A stretch of DNA of 64,000 nucleotides from positions 221,926-285,925 of the forward strand of contig NZ_JANAVP010000007.1 in the NCBI RefSeq assembly GCF_024213665.1. Direction: 5' to 3'. Position 1 is the stretch's first letter. The number at the start of each line of letters is the position of its first letter. Origin of the DNA: Streptomyces sp. A3M-1-3. Lineage in GTDB: Bacteria; Actinomycetota; Actinomycetes; Streptomycetales; Streptomycetaceae. The notes under the pieces were generated by a model. That model ran no database searches. It had not been told where the DNA came from and worked only from the letters and a program-made list of their open reading frames with translations. Positions 45,026-54,067 of the stretch are shown here, piece after piece. A program made the position numbers and the translations under genes.

Positions 45026-45802
45026 ATGCCCCTCAAGGCGTACGACCTCACCGGCCGCACCGCGCTGATCACCGGCGCCGCCGGCGGCATCGGACGGGCC
45101 TGCGCGGTGCTGCTCGCCGAGGCCGGCGCGGCCGTCCACTGCGCGGACCTCGACGAAGCGGGCCTACGGGAGACCGCCGCCCTGATCGCGAAAGCGGGCG
45201 GCACAGCCCACGCCCACCCCCTGGACGTCAGCGACCGTGCGCAGCTGAAAGCCGGGGTCGCGCACGCCGTCCGCACCACCGGCCGGCTCGACATCACGGC
45301 CGCCGTCGCCGGCATCATGCACAGCAGCGCCGTGCTGGAGACCAGGGACGAGGACCTCGACCGCGTCCTGACGGTCAATTTCAAGGGCGTCCTGTACACC
45401 TGCCAGGAGTCGGCGCGCGCCATGATCGCCACCCGGACACCGGGCAGCATCATCACCATGGCCTCCGGCGCGGTGGACGCGGCAAGCCCGGGTCTGCTCT
45501 GCTACAGCGCCGCCAAGGCCGCGGTGGTGCAGCTGACCAAGACCCTCGCCACCGAGAGCGGCCCGTACGGAATCCGCGTCAACGCGGTCGCTCCCGGCTG
45601 GATCCGCACCCCGATGACCGACCGGCACGACCCCGGCGCCCAGCAGCATGCCGAAGCGGCGATGGTCCGTATGTCACCGCTGCGCCGGGTGGGCGAGCCC
45701 GAGGACATCGCCCAGGCCGTGCTCTACCTCGCCTCGGACGCGTCGTCCTTCATGACGGGCCAGATCCTGCGCCCGAACGGCGGAGTCGCGATGCCCTGGT
45801 AG
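45026..45802 (+). CDS. Short-chain dehydrogenase/reductase (classical SDR)
   Basis: This 258-residue NAD(P)-dependent oxidoreductase has the cofactor loop TGAAGGIGRA near residue 17, NFKGVLYT, the catalytic Ser (ITMASGAVD) and the YSAAK motif near residue 160, plus the NAVAPGWIRTPM segment. The acidic residue after strand 2 (HCADLDEAG) suggests NAD(H) preference. The substrate is unknown: the protein resembles FabG-like alcohol or ketone reductases. It is probably controlled through the palindrome at 44990-45004. Confidence 0.9.
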   Translation: MPLKAYDLTGRTALITGAAGGIGRACAVLLAEAGAAVHCADLDEAGLRETAALIAKAGGTAHAHPLDVSDRAQLKAGVAHAVRTTGRLDITAAVAGIMHSSAVLETRDEDLDRVLTVNFKGVLYTCQESARAMIATRTPGSIITMASGAVDAASPGLLCYSAAKAAVVQLTKTLATESGPYGIRVNAVAPGWIRTPMTDRHDPGAQQHAEAAMVRMSPLRRVGEPEDIAQAVLYLASDASSFMTGQILRPNGGVAMPW

Positions 45803-46043
45803 TTCGCCCCCGCCCCGGCATGCCCCGCCCCCGTACGACTGCCCGCCCAGCCCGCCCACGCGGCACACAGTGCACCGGCAGCAGGCTCAGCCCCCACCCG
45901 CCCGCCGCCACCGCACCCTCGACGGCTCCGGTCCGGCCGGGCACGAACGCCAGCCGCAGCGCGGCCCACCACCACATTCCGCCCAAGAGCAGCGCCAACG
46001 GCCACTTCACCGCTGGGCGTCCCCACACGTCACGCCAAGCCAT
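45750..46043 (-). CDS. Small membrane-associated hypothetical protein
   Basis: This 97-residue protein begins MAWRDVWGRPAVKWPLALLLGGMWWWAALRLAF (in parts: PLALLLGGMWWWAALRLAF), one strong hydrophobic segment, and ends in a basic Arg/Gly tail. ATG 46043 is preceded by GGAGG at ideal spacing. Its 3' end overlaps the convergent SDR gene by 53 bases; the basic tail may therefore result from an early frameshift. No function is known. Confidence 0.6.
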   Translation of the reverse strand: MAWRDVWGRPAVKWPLALLLGGMWWWAALRLAFVPGRTGAVEGAVAAGGWGLSLLPVHCVPRGRAGRAVVRGRGMPGRGRTTRASRLRRSGAGSGPS

Positions 46044-46148
46044 GGCTGCCTCCTCCGGCCGGATCGACCGGACAGAACCTAGACGGGGGAAACCGCCCAC
46101 GGGAAGGCGCACCGGGTGCATACCCGGCGCGCCTTCGTCCCACGTGAG

Positions 46149-46619
46149 CTACCCATTCTCGGCCTGGAACATCCAGTGATGCTTCTCCAGGTCGGCGGTC
46201 AGGCCGATGAGAATGTCCTGGCTGACCGGGTCCGGCTCATCCGTCGCGGCGATCCGTTCCCGCATCCGGGTGATCACCGCGCCGAGCGCCGCGACCAGGG
46301 TGCCGACCGCGTCCGTGTCCTTGATCCAGCCTTCGGGCGCCTTCCTGATGCCGCTCGTCGCGGAGACCGTCCCGGCCCGCCCGTCCGGCGACACCCCGAG
46401 GGCGGAGGCGCGCTCGGCCACCGTGTCGGTGTGCTGGCGCGCCACGGCGACGACCTCGTCGAGCTGGAGATGGACCGAGCGGAAGCGCGGTCCGACCACG
46501 TTCCAGTGGACCTGCTTGGCCACCAGAGAAAGATCCACCAGATCCACGAGCGCGCCCTGCAGCGCCTCGGCGACCACCTTGAGGTCGGCATCCGACAACG
46601 GGCTCTTCACCACAGACAT
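46149..46619 (-). CDS. dpsB: Dps-family ferritin-like DNA-protection protein (DpsB)
   Basis: This 156-residue mini-ferritin forms dodecamers that oxidise and store iron and help organise the nucleoid under stress. The ferroxidase residues are in AKQVHWNVVGPRF near residue 38 and LDEVVAVARQHTDTVAERA, the usual inter-subunit HxDE pattern. GGAGG precedes ATG 46619 by six bases. Gene position near clgR and ftsK matches dpsB (SCO5756 position) rather than dpsA or dpsC. It has its own promoter downstream of the terminator at 46711-46746; no clear consensus was identified. Confidence 0.92.
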   Translation of the reverse strand: MSVVKSPLSDADLKVVAEALQGALVDLVDLSLVAKQVHWNVVGPRFRSVHLQLDEVVAVARQHTDTVAERASALGVSPDGRAGTVSATSGIRKAPEGWIKDTDAVGTLVAALGAVITRMRERIAATDEPDPVSQDILIGLTADLEKHHWMFQAENG

Positions 46620-46710
46620 CCGTGTCCTCCGATTCATGTGCGATCCCCTCAACCATGGCACAAACGCCCTAATTCGGTCAGTTGAAGGGCTCTGGAGCCG
46701 GGGACGACAA

Positions 46711-46746
46711 GAGCCCCGGCCGGCACACGAGTACCGACCGGGGCTC
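46711..46746 (-). terminator. Terminator after clgR
   Basis: GAGCCCCGG (46711-46719) pairs with CCGGGGCTC (46738-46746), with a further CGG/CCG inner pairing after one mismatch. It isolates dpsB from the upstream clgR transcript. Confidence 0.85.
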
Positions 46747-46784
46747 CGGCGCAAACGTCTTCGTACGGATTCGTACGAACCGAA

Positions 46785-47168
46785 TCAGGCAGCGACGACG
46801 TCCACCGCTTCCGCGGGGGCCTTGATCGTCACTCGCTCCGGCGGGCCACCTGTAACGGACGTCACAGAGACCGAATTGAGCATCGGGCGTACTGGCGCAG
46901 GCACCGTGTCACTCGCCGCTGCCGACTGGGCCAGCTCGGCGAGGGACAGCTCGTCACTCACTTCGCGCATCAGCTCGGACATCCGTACGTCAAGCGCGTC
47001 GCAGATCGCGGAGAGCAGCTCGGAGGACGCCTCCTTCTGCCCCCGCTCCACCTCGGAGAGATAGCCGAGCGATACCCGGGCGGACGAGGAGACTTCGCGC
47101 AGAGTACGGCCCTGGCGCTGGCGCTGCCGACGCAGCACGTCACCCAGCAGGCGACGGAGCAGAATCAT
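46785..47168 (-). CDS. clgR: Clp-gene regulator ClgR (XRE-family HTH)
   Basis: ClgR activates clpP1C1, lon and other proteostasis genes in actinobacteria. This 127-residue protein has the conserved N-terminus [43 protein letters not shown] (in parts: [20 protein letters not shown]), an XRE helix-turn-helix, then the [13 protein letters not shown] region. It ends VDVVAA: terminal Ala-Ala in ClgR is known to mark it for ClpP degradation, giving feedback. ATG 47168 has GGAGGG about 9 bases upstream. It lies downstream of cinA, the same setting as Rv2745c in mycobacteria. Confidence 0.92.
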   Translation of the reverse strand: MILLRRLLGDVLRRQRQRQGRTLREVSSSARVSLGYLSEVERGQKEASSELLSAICDALDVRMSELMREVSDELSLAELAQSAAASDTVPAPVRPMLNSVSVTSVTGGPPERVTIKAPAEAVDVVAA

Positions 47169-47277
47169 CGGTGGCTCCCTCCTCGGACCGCGTAGCCGCA
47201 TCCTTCACGCCCCACCGTACCGCCTCGCGCTGCGGCCGTGCGGGGAGCGATGTCGTGTTCACTCAGGGCTGCAAACA

Positions 47278-47796
47278 TCAAATCCCCCCGTTCCGTTCCG
47301 TATCCTGTGCCCGCGCATTCTCGTCGAGTTCGCCGGAGAGCAGCTCGAGCACCCTCCGTACACTCTCCATACGGATGTCCGCCCGCTCGCCGTTCAACCG
47401 CAGCGAGGCGACTTTCCCGCCTGCCGGGCCCTCCACCGCGACGTGGACGGTCCCCACAGGCTGCCCGTCCTGCGGCTCAGGACCGGCCACCCCCGTGGTC
47501 GCGATCCCCCAGCTCGCGCCCAGCGCCCGGCGCACTCCCGCAGCCATCTGCCGCGCGACCTCGGCATCCACCGCGCCGCGCACCGACAGCAGCTCCCCGT
47601 CGACGCCGAGCACATCGCGCTTGATCTCGGTCGCGTACGCGGTGACGGACCCCCGGAACGACCGGGACGCACCGGGTACGGACGTCAGCTCGGCGGCCAC
47701 CAGGCCGCCGGTCAGGGACTCGGCGACGGCCAGCGTCTCGCCACGCTCAGCAAGCAGCCGCAGCACCCCGGCCGCGTCCGCGACGCGCTCCGTCAC
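47278..47796 (-). CDS. cinA: CinA C-terminal-domain protein (nicotinamide-nucleotide amidohydrolase)
   Basis: This 172-residue protein is the PncC/CinA-C domain alone: LAVAESLTGGLVAAELTSVPGAS, then VTAYATEIKRDVLGV and IATTGVAGPEPQDGQPVGTVHVA. It should hydrolyse NMN to nicotinate mononucleotide and ammonia. GTG 47796 overlaps the pgsA stop by four bases (GTGA). The pgsA-cinA-clgR order is conserved in actinobacteria. Confidence 0.92.
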   Translation of the reverse strand: MTERVADAAGVLRLLAERGETLAVAESLTGGLVAAELTSVPGASRSFRGSVTAYATEIKRDVLGVDGELLSVRGAVDAEVARQMAAGVRRALGASWGIATTGVAGPEPQDGQPVGTVHVAVEGPAGGKVASLRLNGERADIRMESVRRVLELLSGELDENARAQDTERNGGI

Positions 47797-48497
47797 TGCC
47801 CGGACTCCCGCGTGGAGTCCCGTGCCGACTCCTGCGCGGACTGCTGGGCGGCCCGTGCGGCGGCCAGCCCCTGGCGCCTGAGCACCACGGCCTGGCGCAC
47901 ATAGTCGAGACCGGTCACGACCGTCAGCACGACGGCCAGTGCCATCACCCAGAAGCGCAGGGTGGCCAGCGGCCCGGTGAGCGCCAGGACGTACATCCCG
48001 ACGGCCGCCCCCTGCACCAGGGTCTTCATCTTGCCGCCACGGCTGGCCGGAATCACCCCGTGCTTGATCACCCAGAAGCGCATCAGGGTGATGCCGAGCT
48101 CACGGAAGAGGATCACACCCGTCACCCACCAGGGCAGGTCTCCGAGAGCAGACAGGCACAGCAGCGCGGCTCCCATGATCGCCTTGTCGGCGATCGGGTC
48201 GGCGATCTTCCCGAAGTCCGTGACCAGGTTGTACGTACGCGCGAGATGGCCGTCGAAGATGTCGGTGATCATGGCGACGGCGAACGCGGCCCAGGCCCAG
48301 GCCCGCCAGGCCGGGTCGTAACCGCCGTCCTGCAGCATCAGCAGGACGAAGCCGGGCACCAGCACCAAGCGGATCATGGTGAGGATGTTGGCGATGTTCC
48401 ACAGGCTGGCCTGATTGACCGCCGCAGCCCCCAGCTTGCCGCCGGGCGCCGGCTTCGTGCCGGATCCGCCCGCCGCGGATGCCGGGACTCCGGTCAT
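47793..48497 (-). CDS. pgsA: CDP-diacylglycerol--glycerol-3-phosphate 3-phosphatidyltransferase
   Basis: PgsA makes phosphatidylglycerol phosphate in the membrane. The 234-residue protein has the CDP-alcohol phosphotransferase motif DG-x2-AR-x8-G-x3-D-x3-D in [27 protein letters not shown] (positions ~95-120) and several membrane helices. ATG 48497 overlaps the rimO stop (ATGA), so rimO, pgsA and cinA are translationally coupled. Confidence 0.95.
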   Translation of the reverse strand: MTGVPASAAGGSGTKPAPGGKLGAAAVNQASLWNIANILTMIRLVLVPGFVLLMLQDGGYDPAWRAWAWAAFAVAMITDIFDGHLARTYNLVTDFGKIADPIADKAIMGAALLCLSALGDLPWWVTGVILFRELGITLMRFWVIKHGVIPASRGGKMKTLVQGAAVGMYVLALTGPLATLRFWVMALAVVLTVVTGLDYVRQAVVLRRQGLAAARAAQQSAQESARDSTRESGQ

Positions 48498-50005
48498 CTG
48501 CCCGCCTCCTCACAGGGGGTCCGGGGGCCGTCCCCCAGAACGTCGCAGAACTCGGCCACCAGGTCGACGCCCTCGGTGTCGACCACCTTCGCCACGACCA
48601 TACGACCGGGGACCAGCCCCTGGCTTGTCGTGAACACCACCTGTCCGTCGGTCTCGGGCGCCTGGTGCGCCGCCCGGCCCACCGCGCCGTCCTCGCCGTC
48701 CACGGACTCCACGAGCACCTCGACCGTCTCACCGAGCCGCTCCTCGGCGCGCTGCGAGGTCAGCTCCTCCGCGAGCCGCGAGATGTGCGCCAGCCGCTCT
48801 GCGATGACGTCAGCGTCCAGCTTGTGGTCGTACGAGACCGCCTCGGTGCCCTCCTCGTCGGAGTAGCCGAAGACCCCGATGGCGTCCAGGCGCGCACCGG
48901 TGAGGAAGCGCTCCAGCTCAGCCAGGTCGCCCTCGGTCTCGCCGGGGAAGCCCACGATGAAGTTCGACCGGACACCGGCCTGAGGCGCCTTCGTCCGGAT
49001 GGTGTCGAGCAGCTCCAGGAAGCGGTCGGTGTCCCCGAAGCGCCGCATCGCACGCAGCACACCGGGCGCCGAGTGCTGGAAGGACAGATCGAAGTACGGC
49101 GCGATCTTCGGGGTCGAGGTGAGTACGTCGATCAGGCCGGGACGCATCTCCGCGGGCTGCAGATAGCTGACCCGTACCCGCTCGATGCCGTCGACCTCCG
49201 CCAGCTCGGGCAGCAGCGTCTCCAGCAGCCGGATGTCGCCGAAGTCCTTGCCGTACGAGGTGTTGTTCTCGGAGACCAGCATGACCTCCTTGACGCCCTG
49301 CTCGGCCAGCCAGCGGGTCTCGCCCAGCACGTCCGAGGGACGCCGCGAGATGAAGGAGCCGCGGAAGGACGGGATGGCGCAGAAGGTGCAGCGGCGGTCG
49401 CAGCCCGAGGCGAGCTTCACCGACGCGACGGGGCTGCTGCCGAGGCGGCGGCGCAGCGGCGCACGGGGGCCGGACACGGGCGCGACGCCCTCCGGCAGAT
49501 CCTCCGGAGCGGGGGCCACGTCCTGAACCTGCACCTGAGCGTGGCCGGGCAGCGCCACGGCGTCGGCTTCCTGCCGCTCGGCAGGGCTGATCGGCAGCAG
49601 TTTGCGCCGGTCGCGAGGGGTGTGGGAGGCGTGGATGCCGCCGTTGAGGATGGTCTGCAGCCGGTCGGAGATGTCGGCGTAGTCGTCGAAACCGAGCACA
49701 CCGTCCGCTTCGGGCAGGGCTTCGGCGAGCTCCTTGCCGTACCGCTCGGCCATACAGCCGACGGCCACGACGGCCTGGGTCTTGCCGTGATCCTTGAGAT
49801 CGTTGGCTTCCAGCAGGGCGTCTACGGAGTCCTTCTTGGCGGCTTCGACGAAGCCGCAGGTGTTGACGACGGCGACATCCGCGTCGGAGGCGTCCTCGAC
49901 GAGCTCCCAGCCGTCCGCTGCCAAGCGGCCTGCCAGCTCCTCCGAGTCCACCTCGTTACGGGCGCAGCCAAGAGTGACAAGGGCGACGGTACGGCGTTCG
50001 GGCAT
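48494..50005 (-). CDS. rimO: Ribosomal protein S12 methylthiotransferase RimO
   Basis: RimO methylthiolates the conserved Asp of ribosomal protein S12. The 503-residue protein has the UPF0004 cysteines ([29 protein letters not shown]), the radical-SAM cluster [18 protein letters not shown] near residue 190 and a C-terminal TRAM domain. LGCARN and the downstream ASGCDRRC pattern separate it from MiaB, its paralogue elsewhere in this window. ATG 50005 is the start. The first gene of the rimO-pgsA-cinA run. Confidence 0.95.
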   Translation of the reverse strand: MPERRTVALVTLGCARNEVDSEELAGRLAADGWELVEDASDADVAVVNTCGFVEAAKKDSVDALLEANDLKDHGKTQAVVAVGCMAERYGKELAEALPEADGVLGFDDYADISDRLQTILNGGIHASHTPRDRRKLLPISPAERQEADAVALPGHAQVQVQDVAPAPEDLPEGVAPVSGPRAPLRRRLGSSPVASVKLASGCDRRCTFCAIPSFRGSFISRRPSDVLGETRWLAEQGVKEVMLVSENNTSYGKDFGDIRLLETLLPELAEVDGIERVRVSYLQPAEMRPGLIDVLTSTPKIAPYFDLSFQHSAPGVLRAMRRFGDTDRFLELLDTIRTKAPQAGVRSNFIVGFPGETEGDLAELERFLTGARLDAIGVFGYSDEEGTEAVSYDHKLDADVIAERLAHISRLAEELTSQRAEERLGETVEVLVESVDGEDGAVGRAAHQAPETDGQVVFTTSQGLVPGRMVVAKVVDTEGVDLVAEFCDVLGDGPRTPCEEAGR

Positions 50006-50049
50006 GGACTCAAGACTACTTTGTCCCAGCCGGAGCCCCTGCCGGGAGG

Positions 50050-50074
50050 CCCGGGCCGTGGATCACGGCCCGGG
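50050..50074 (-). terminator. Hairpin between the RodZ-like gene and rimO
   Basis: CCCGGGCCGTG (50050-50060) and CACGGCCCGGG (50064-50074) form a perfect 11-bp stem with loop GAT. It lies 15 bases after the RodZ-like stop and should end that transcript before rimO. Confidence 0.8.
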
Positions 50075-50088
50075 AGATCACGCTGCCG

Positions 50089-50937
50089 CTAGCCGGCCTG
50101 CGGGTCGTCCTCGTCCTGCTGCGGGTCGTCCTTCGTGTACGTGAGCCGCTCGACCTGGCCGGGCTGGAACTCGTCCTTGATCTCCTGGCCGTTCACGAAC
50201 AGCTGGATCGCCCCGGCGTCGCCGAGCACCAGCTCGACCTCCTCCTTGTCGGTGAAGGTCTTGGAGTCGCCGGCCTCCAGCATGCCGTCGAACAACAGCC
50301 GGCCGTTGTGGTCCTTCGCGGAGATCCAGCTCTTGCGGTCCACGGCCGTCATCTTGACGGTCACCATGTCCTTCGGGGCCGCCGCGATGGCGCTGTCCGA
50401 AGGATCGGGCGTCGGGTCGGGGGCCGGCTTGCTGGCCGGGGGCTTGGGCGCGGGTTGCGGCGGCGCGGAACCTTCCGCCACCGCGTTGCCCTTGTCGCCC
50501 TCGTCCCCGCCATTGAACATGGTGAAGCCGACGAACCCGATGATGGCGACGATTGCCGCCACCATGGCCGCGGTCCAGTTGGGCCGCTGGCGCTCGGGCC
50601 GGATCCGCTCCGCCTCGAACATCGGAGCGGCGGGCGTCGGCGCGGGCCGGCCGCCGTGCTCGGCGTCGAACTGCTCGATCAGACCGGCCGGGTCCATGCC
50701 CACGGCGCGGGCGAGCGTACGGATGTGACCGCGCGCGTAGACGTCGCCGCCGCAGCGCGTGAAATCGTCCTGTTCGATCGCGTGCACGATAGGGATGCGC
50801 ACCCGGGTGATGGTACTGACCTCGTCGACCGTGAGTCCGGCGTCGACACGGGCCTGCTGGAGGGCACGACCGATCGAGGGCCTGTCGTCGTCGCCGAGCG
50901 AAGGCCGGTCGTCTTCGGGGGAGTTGCCGATGGACAC
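50089..50937 (-). CDS. RodZ-like membrane-anchored HTH protein
   Basis: This 282-residue protein has an N-terminal helix-turn-helix (IGRALQQARVDAGLTVDEVSTITRVRIPIVHAIEQDDF near residue 25, in parts: LTVDEVSTITRVRIP), a YARGHIRTLARAVGMD segment and one TM helix (AAMVAAIVAIIGFVGFTMF near 140). A Pro-rich linker and a C-terminal extracellular DUF4115-like domain follow. This is RodZ architecture, which links the cytoskeleton to wall synthesis. In Streptomyces a role in cell shape or sporulation is inferred. GTG 50937 has GAAAGG upstream and is preferred to a GTG nine codons earlier. It follows ftsK on the same strand after a gap of about 190 bases. Confidence 0.85.
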   Translation of the reverse strand: MSIGNSPEDDRPSLGDDDRPSIGRALQQARVDAGLTVDEVSTITRVRIPIVHAIEQDDFTRCGGDVYARGHIRTLARAVGMDPAGLIEQFDAEHGGRPAPTPAAPMFEAERIRPERQRPNWTAAMVAAIVAIIGFVGFTMFNGGDEGDKGNAVAEGSAPPQPAPKPPASKPAPDPTPDPSDSAIAAAPKDMVTVKMTAVDRKSWISAKDHNGRLLFDGMLEAGDSKTFTDKEEVELVLGDAGAIQLFVNGQEIKDEFQPGQVERLTYTKDDPQQDEDDPQAG

Positions 50938-51130
50938 GGGGGTGCCTTTCGAGCGTGTAACCACCTGCTGGACGTTCAGTCTAGGGGTGGTACGAAAGGA
51001 GGGAGCAACCGGGAGGGTGGACTTTGTACGCCATCAGAATGGCTTTGTGACCTGATGACGGGACATCACCGTCCCTCCCCTCAACTTGACGTACGCCCAA
51101 GGGAAACGGTTGCCTGCCGATCCGATCCCC

Positions 51131-53902
51131 TTACGGGTGAGCCTCCCCGCGGATCACGGCGAGCACTCCATCCAGTTCGTCCGGTTTCACCAGGACATCA
51201 CGCGCCTTCGAACCCTCGCTCGGCCCGACGACACCTCGCGACTCCATCAGATCCATCAGACGTCCCGCTTTCGCGAAGCCGACCCGCAGTTTGCGCTGAA
51301 GCATCGAGGTGGAGCCGAACTGCGTGGAAACCACCAGCTCCGCCGCCTGGCAGAGCAGGTCGAGATCGTCGCCGATCTCCTCGTCGATCTCCCTCTTCTT
51401 CGCCTGGCCGACCACGACGTCCTCGCGGAAGACCGGCGCCATCTGATCCTTGCAGTGCTGGACGACTGCCGCGACTTCAGCCTCGGTGACGAACGCGCCC
51501 TGCATACGAGTCGGCTTGTTGGCGCCCATCGGCAGGAACAGTCCGTCGCCCTTGCCGATCAGTTTCTCGGCGCCCGGCTGGTCGAGAATGACCCGGCTGT
51601 CGGCGAGCGAGGAGGTGGCGAAGGCGAGCCGCGAGGGCACGTTCGCCTTGATCAGGCCGGTGACGACGTCGACCGAGGGCCGCTGGGTGGCGAGCACCAG
51701 ATGGATGCCGGCGGCGCGGGCGAGCTGGGTGATGCGGACGATGGCGTCCTCGACGTCGCGCGGCGCGACCATCATCAGGTCGGCCAGCTCGTCGACGATC
51801 ACCAGCAGATACGGATACGGCGACAGCTCCCGTTCGCTGCCGTCGGGCGGCTTGACCTTGCCGTTGCGTACCGCCCGGTTGAAGTCGTCGATGTGCCGGA
51901 AGCCGAACGCCGCGAGGTCGTCGTAGCGCAGGTCCATCTCGCGTACGACCCACTGGAGTGCCTCGGCGGCCCGCTTCGGGTTGGTGATGATCGGCGTGAT
52001 CAGGTGCGGAATGCCTTCGTACGCGGTCAGCTCGACCCGCTTGGGGTCCACCAGGACCATCCGGACGTCCTCGGGGGTCGCCCGCACCATCACCGAGGTG
52101 ATCAGGCAGTTGATACAGGAGGACTTTCCCGATCCGGTCGCACCGGCGACCAGGACGTGCGGCATCTTGGCGAGGTTGGCCATCACATAGCCGCCCTCGA
52201 CGTCCTTGCCGAGCGCCACCAGCATCGGGTGGTCGTCCTCGGCGGCGTCCGCGAGACGCAGCACATCTCCGAGGTTGACCATCTCGCGGTCGGTGTTGGG
52301 GATCTCGATGCCGACGGCGGACTTGCCGGGGATCGGGCTGATGATCCGTACGTCGGGGCTCGCCACGGCGTAGGCGATGTTCTTGGTCAGCGCGGTGATC
52401 CGCTCGACCTTCACCGCGGGGCCGAGTTCGACCTCGTACCGGGTGACCGTCGGGCCGCGGGTGAAGCCGGTGACGGCCGCGTCGACCTTGAACTCCGTGA
52501 AGACGTTCGTCAGCGAGGCCACCACGGCGTCGTTGGCGGCGCTGCGGGTCTTGCCGGGGCCACCGCGCTCCAGCAGGTCCAGCGAGGGCAGCGCGTAGGT
52601 GATGTCGCCGGAGAGCTGGAGCTGCTCCGCCCGCTGGGGCATGGGCTGCGACTCCCGGGGCGAGGACTTCGTCAGATCGGGCACGGCGGCCACGGGCCGG
52701 CCGGCCTCGGGCCTGCGGCTGTCGGGCTCCGCGGCCTCGCGGGCGCCCGGTACCGGCGCCGCGGCCGCGGACCGGTCGCCGGAGACGCCCTGGGTGAGAT
52801 CCGCGACCAGCGCAGAGGGCGGCATCCCGTTCAGTACGGCCCCGTCGAGCGCGGCGGCCGCGGCGGCGGCCACGTCCACGGCGTCCATGGGACGGTCGAG
52901 CGCGGGCCCTACGGACGGGCGGCGCGGCCGGCGGCGCGTGGACAGCGACTCTTCCCCGACCTGCTCGGAGTCGTGGCCGGCGAAAGCCTCGGCGCCCCTG
53001 CGTACCGACGAGCGCCGGGAGCGGGCGGGCAGCGACTCCCGCCACTGCTCGTCGTACCGCTCGTCGTCCATTGCCTCCTCGCCCGCGTCGGACGCGCGCT
53101 CGGGATCTACCAGTCCGAGCTTCGAGCCCAGCAGCCGCAGCCGCTGCGGGATGGCGTTGACCGGGGTCGCGGTGACGACGAGCAGGCCGAACACGGTGAG
53201 CAGCACGAGCAGCGGGACGGCGAGTACCGAGCCCATGGTGAAGATCAGCGGCTTGGAGGCGGCCCAGCCGATGAGCCCGCCCGCGTCCTGCATCGCCTCG
53301 GTGCCCTCACCACGGCCCGGCGAGCCACAGGCGATGTGCACCTGTCCCAGGACGCCGATGACCAGGGCGGACAGTCCGACGACGATCCGGCCGTTGGCCT
53401 CCGGTTTCTCCGGGTGCCGGATCAGGCGTACCGCGACGGTGCCCAGCAGTATCGGCACCAGCAGGTCGAGCCGGCCGAACGCGCCGGTCACCAGCATCTC
53501 GACGAGGTCGCCGACCGGGCCGCGCAGATTCGACCAGGTGCCGGCCGCGACGACCAGAGCCAGGCCGAGCAGCAGCAGCGCGAGGCCGTCCTTGCGGTGG
53601 GCCGGGTCGAGGCCTTTGGCGCCGCGCCCTATGCCGCGGAACATCGCACCCACCGCGTGCGCGATCCCGAGCCAGAGGGCGCGCGCGAGCCGGTATACGC
53701 CTCCCGTGGGAGACGGTGCCGGTTTTGGAGCGGGCCTCGCCGCCGCCTTCTTGGCGGGCGCGCGCTTCGCGGGCACGGCCTTCTTCGCAGCGGCTCTCTT
53801 CGCGGGCGCCGCCTTCTTCGCCGCTCCCGTCGTACGGCCGGCGCGCGGCCTTGCGGGACCCGCCGTGCCCTGGGAACCCTTGCCGGACGTACGTGAGGCC
53901 AT
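51131..53902 (-). CDS. ftsK: DNA translocase FtsK
   Basis: FtsK pumps chromosome DNA through closing septa; in Streptomyces it clears sporulation septa. The 923-residue protein has a basic Lys/Ala-rich N-terminus (AAKKAAPAKRAAAKKAVPAKR), about four TM helices (residues 100-260) and a disordered linker. The motor has Walker A AGATGSGKSS near residue 590 and Walker B LLVIVDELADLMM. The C-terminal gamma domain (LRVGFAKAGRLMDLMESRGVVGPS) recognises KOPS. ATG 53902 is assigned from the conserved MASRTSGKG start; no Shine-Dalgarno sequence is visible, so translation may be leaderless. Confidence 0.95.
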   Translation of the reverse strand: MASRTSGKGSQGTAGPARPRAGRTTGAAKKAAPAKRAAAKKAVPAKRAPAKKAAARPAPKPAPSPTGGVYRLARALWLGIAHAVGAMFRGIGRGAKGLDPAHRKDGLALLLLGLALVVAAGTWSNLRGPVGDLVEMLVTGAFGRLDLLVPILLGTVAVRLIRHPEKPEANGRIVVGLSALVIGVLGQVHIACGSPGRGEGTEAMQDAGGLIGWAASKPLIFTMGSVLAVPLLVLLTVFGLLVVTATPVNAIPQRLRLLGSKLGLVDPERASDAGEEAMDDERYDEQWRESLPARSRRSSVRRGAEAFAGHDSEQVGEESLSTRRRPRRPSVGPALDRPMDAVDVAAAAAAALDGAVLNGMPPSALVADLTQGVSGDRSAAAAPVPGAREAAEPDSRRPEAGRPVAAVPDLTKSSPRESQPMPQRAEQLQLSGDITYALPSLDLLERGGPGKTRSAANDAVVASLTNVFTEFKVDAAVTGFTRGPTVTRYEVELGPAVKVERITALTKNIAYAVASPDVRIISPIPGKSAVGIEIPNTDREMVNLGDVLRLADAAEDDHPMLVALGKDVEGGYVMANLAKMPHVLVAGATGSGKSSCINCLITSVMVRATPEDVRMVLVDPKRVELTAYEGIPHLITPIITNPKRAAEALQWVVREMDLRYDDLAAFGFRHIDDFNRAVRNGKVKPPDGSERELSPYPYLLVIVDELADLMMVAPRDVEDAIVRITQLARAAGIHLVLATQRPSVDVVTGLIKANVPSRLAFATSSLADSRVILDQPGAEKLIGKGDGLFLPMGANKPTRMQGAFVTEAEVAAVVQHCKDQMAPVFREDVVVGQAKKREIDEEIGDDLDLLCQAAELVVSTQFGSTSMLQRKLRVGFAKAGRLMDLMESRGVVGPSEGSKARDVLVKPDELDGVLAVIRGEAHP

Positions 53903-54025
53903 GAGGGGGAGGTTACCGGTGTCGACGGCAGTGGACACGTGCGCACACTGCTTCACCCGTTCGTGTCGCCGCGACGGCGCCGCGGAGCTGACGCGACATC
54001 AAGGGCCTGCGGGGCCTTGCGAGGC

Positions 54026-54067
54026 GGTCAGTTCTGTGCGGTCGGTTCTGTGCGCTCAGTTCTGGGC
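54026..54067. repeat. Three 14-bp tandem repeats at the osaB stop codon
   Basis: GGTCAGTTCTGTGC, GGTCGGTTCTGTGC and GCTCAGTTCTGGGC follow one another without gaps. The osaB stop (TGA, 54058-54056 on the minus strand) lies in the third unit. Slippage here would extend or shorten the C-terminus. Confidence 0.75.

Noticed and set aside
47169..47277. A ClgR autoregulatory box (GTTCGCT-N5-GCGAAC type) upstream of clgR
   Set aside because: The closest match (TCGCTCCCCGCAC on the minus strand) lacks most of the second half-site.
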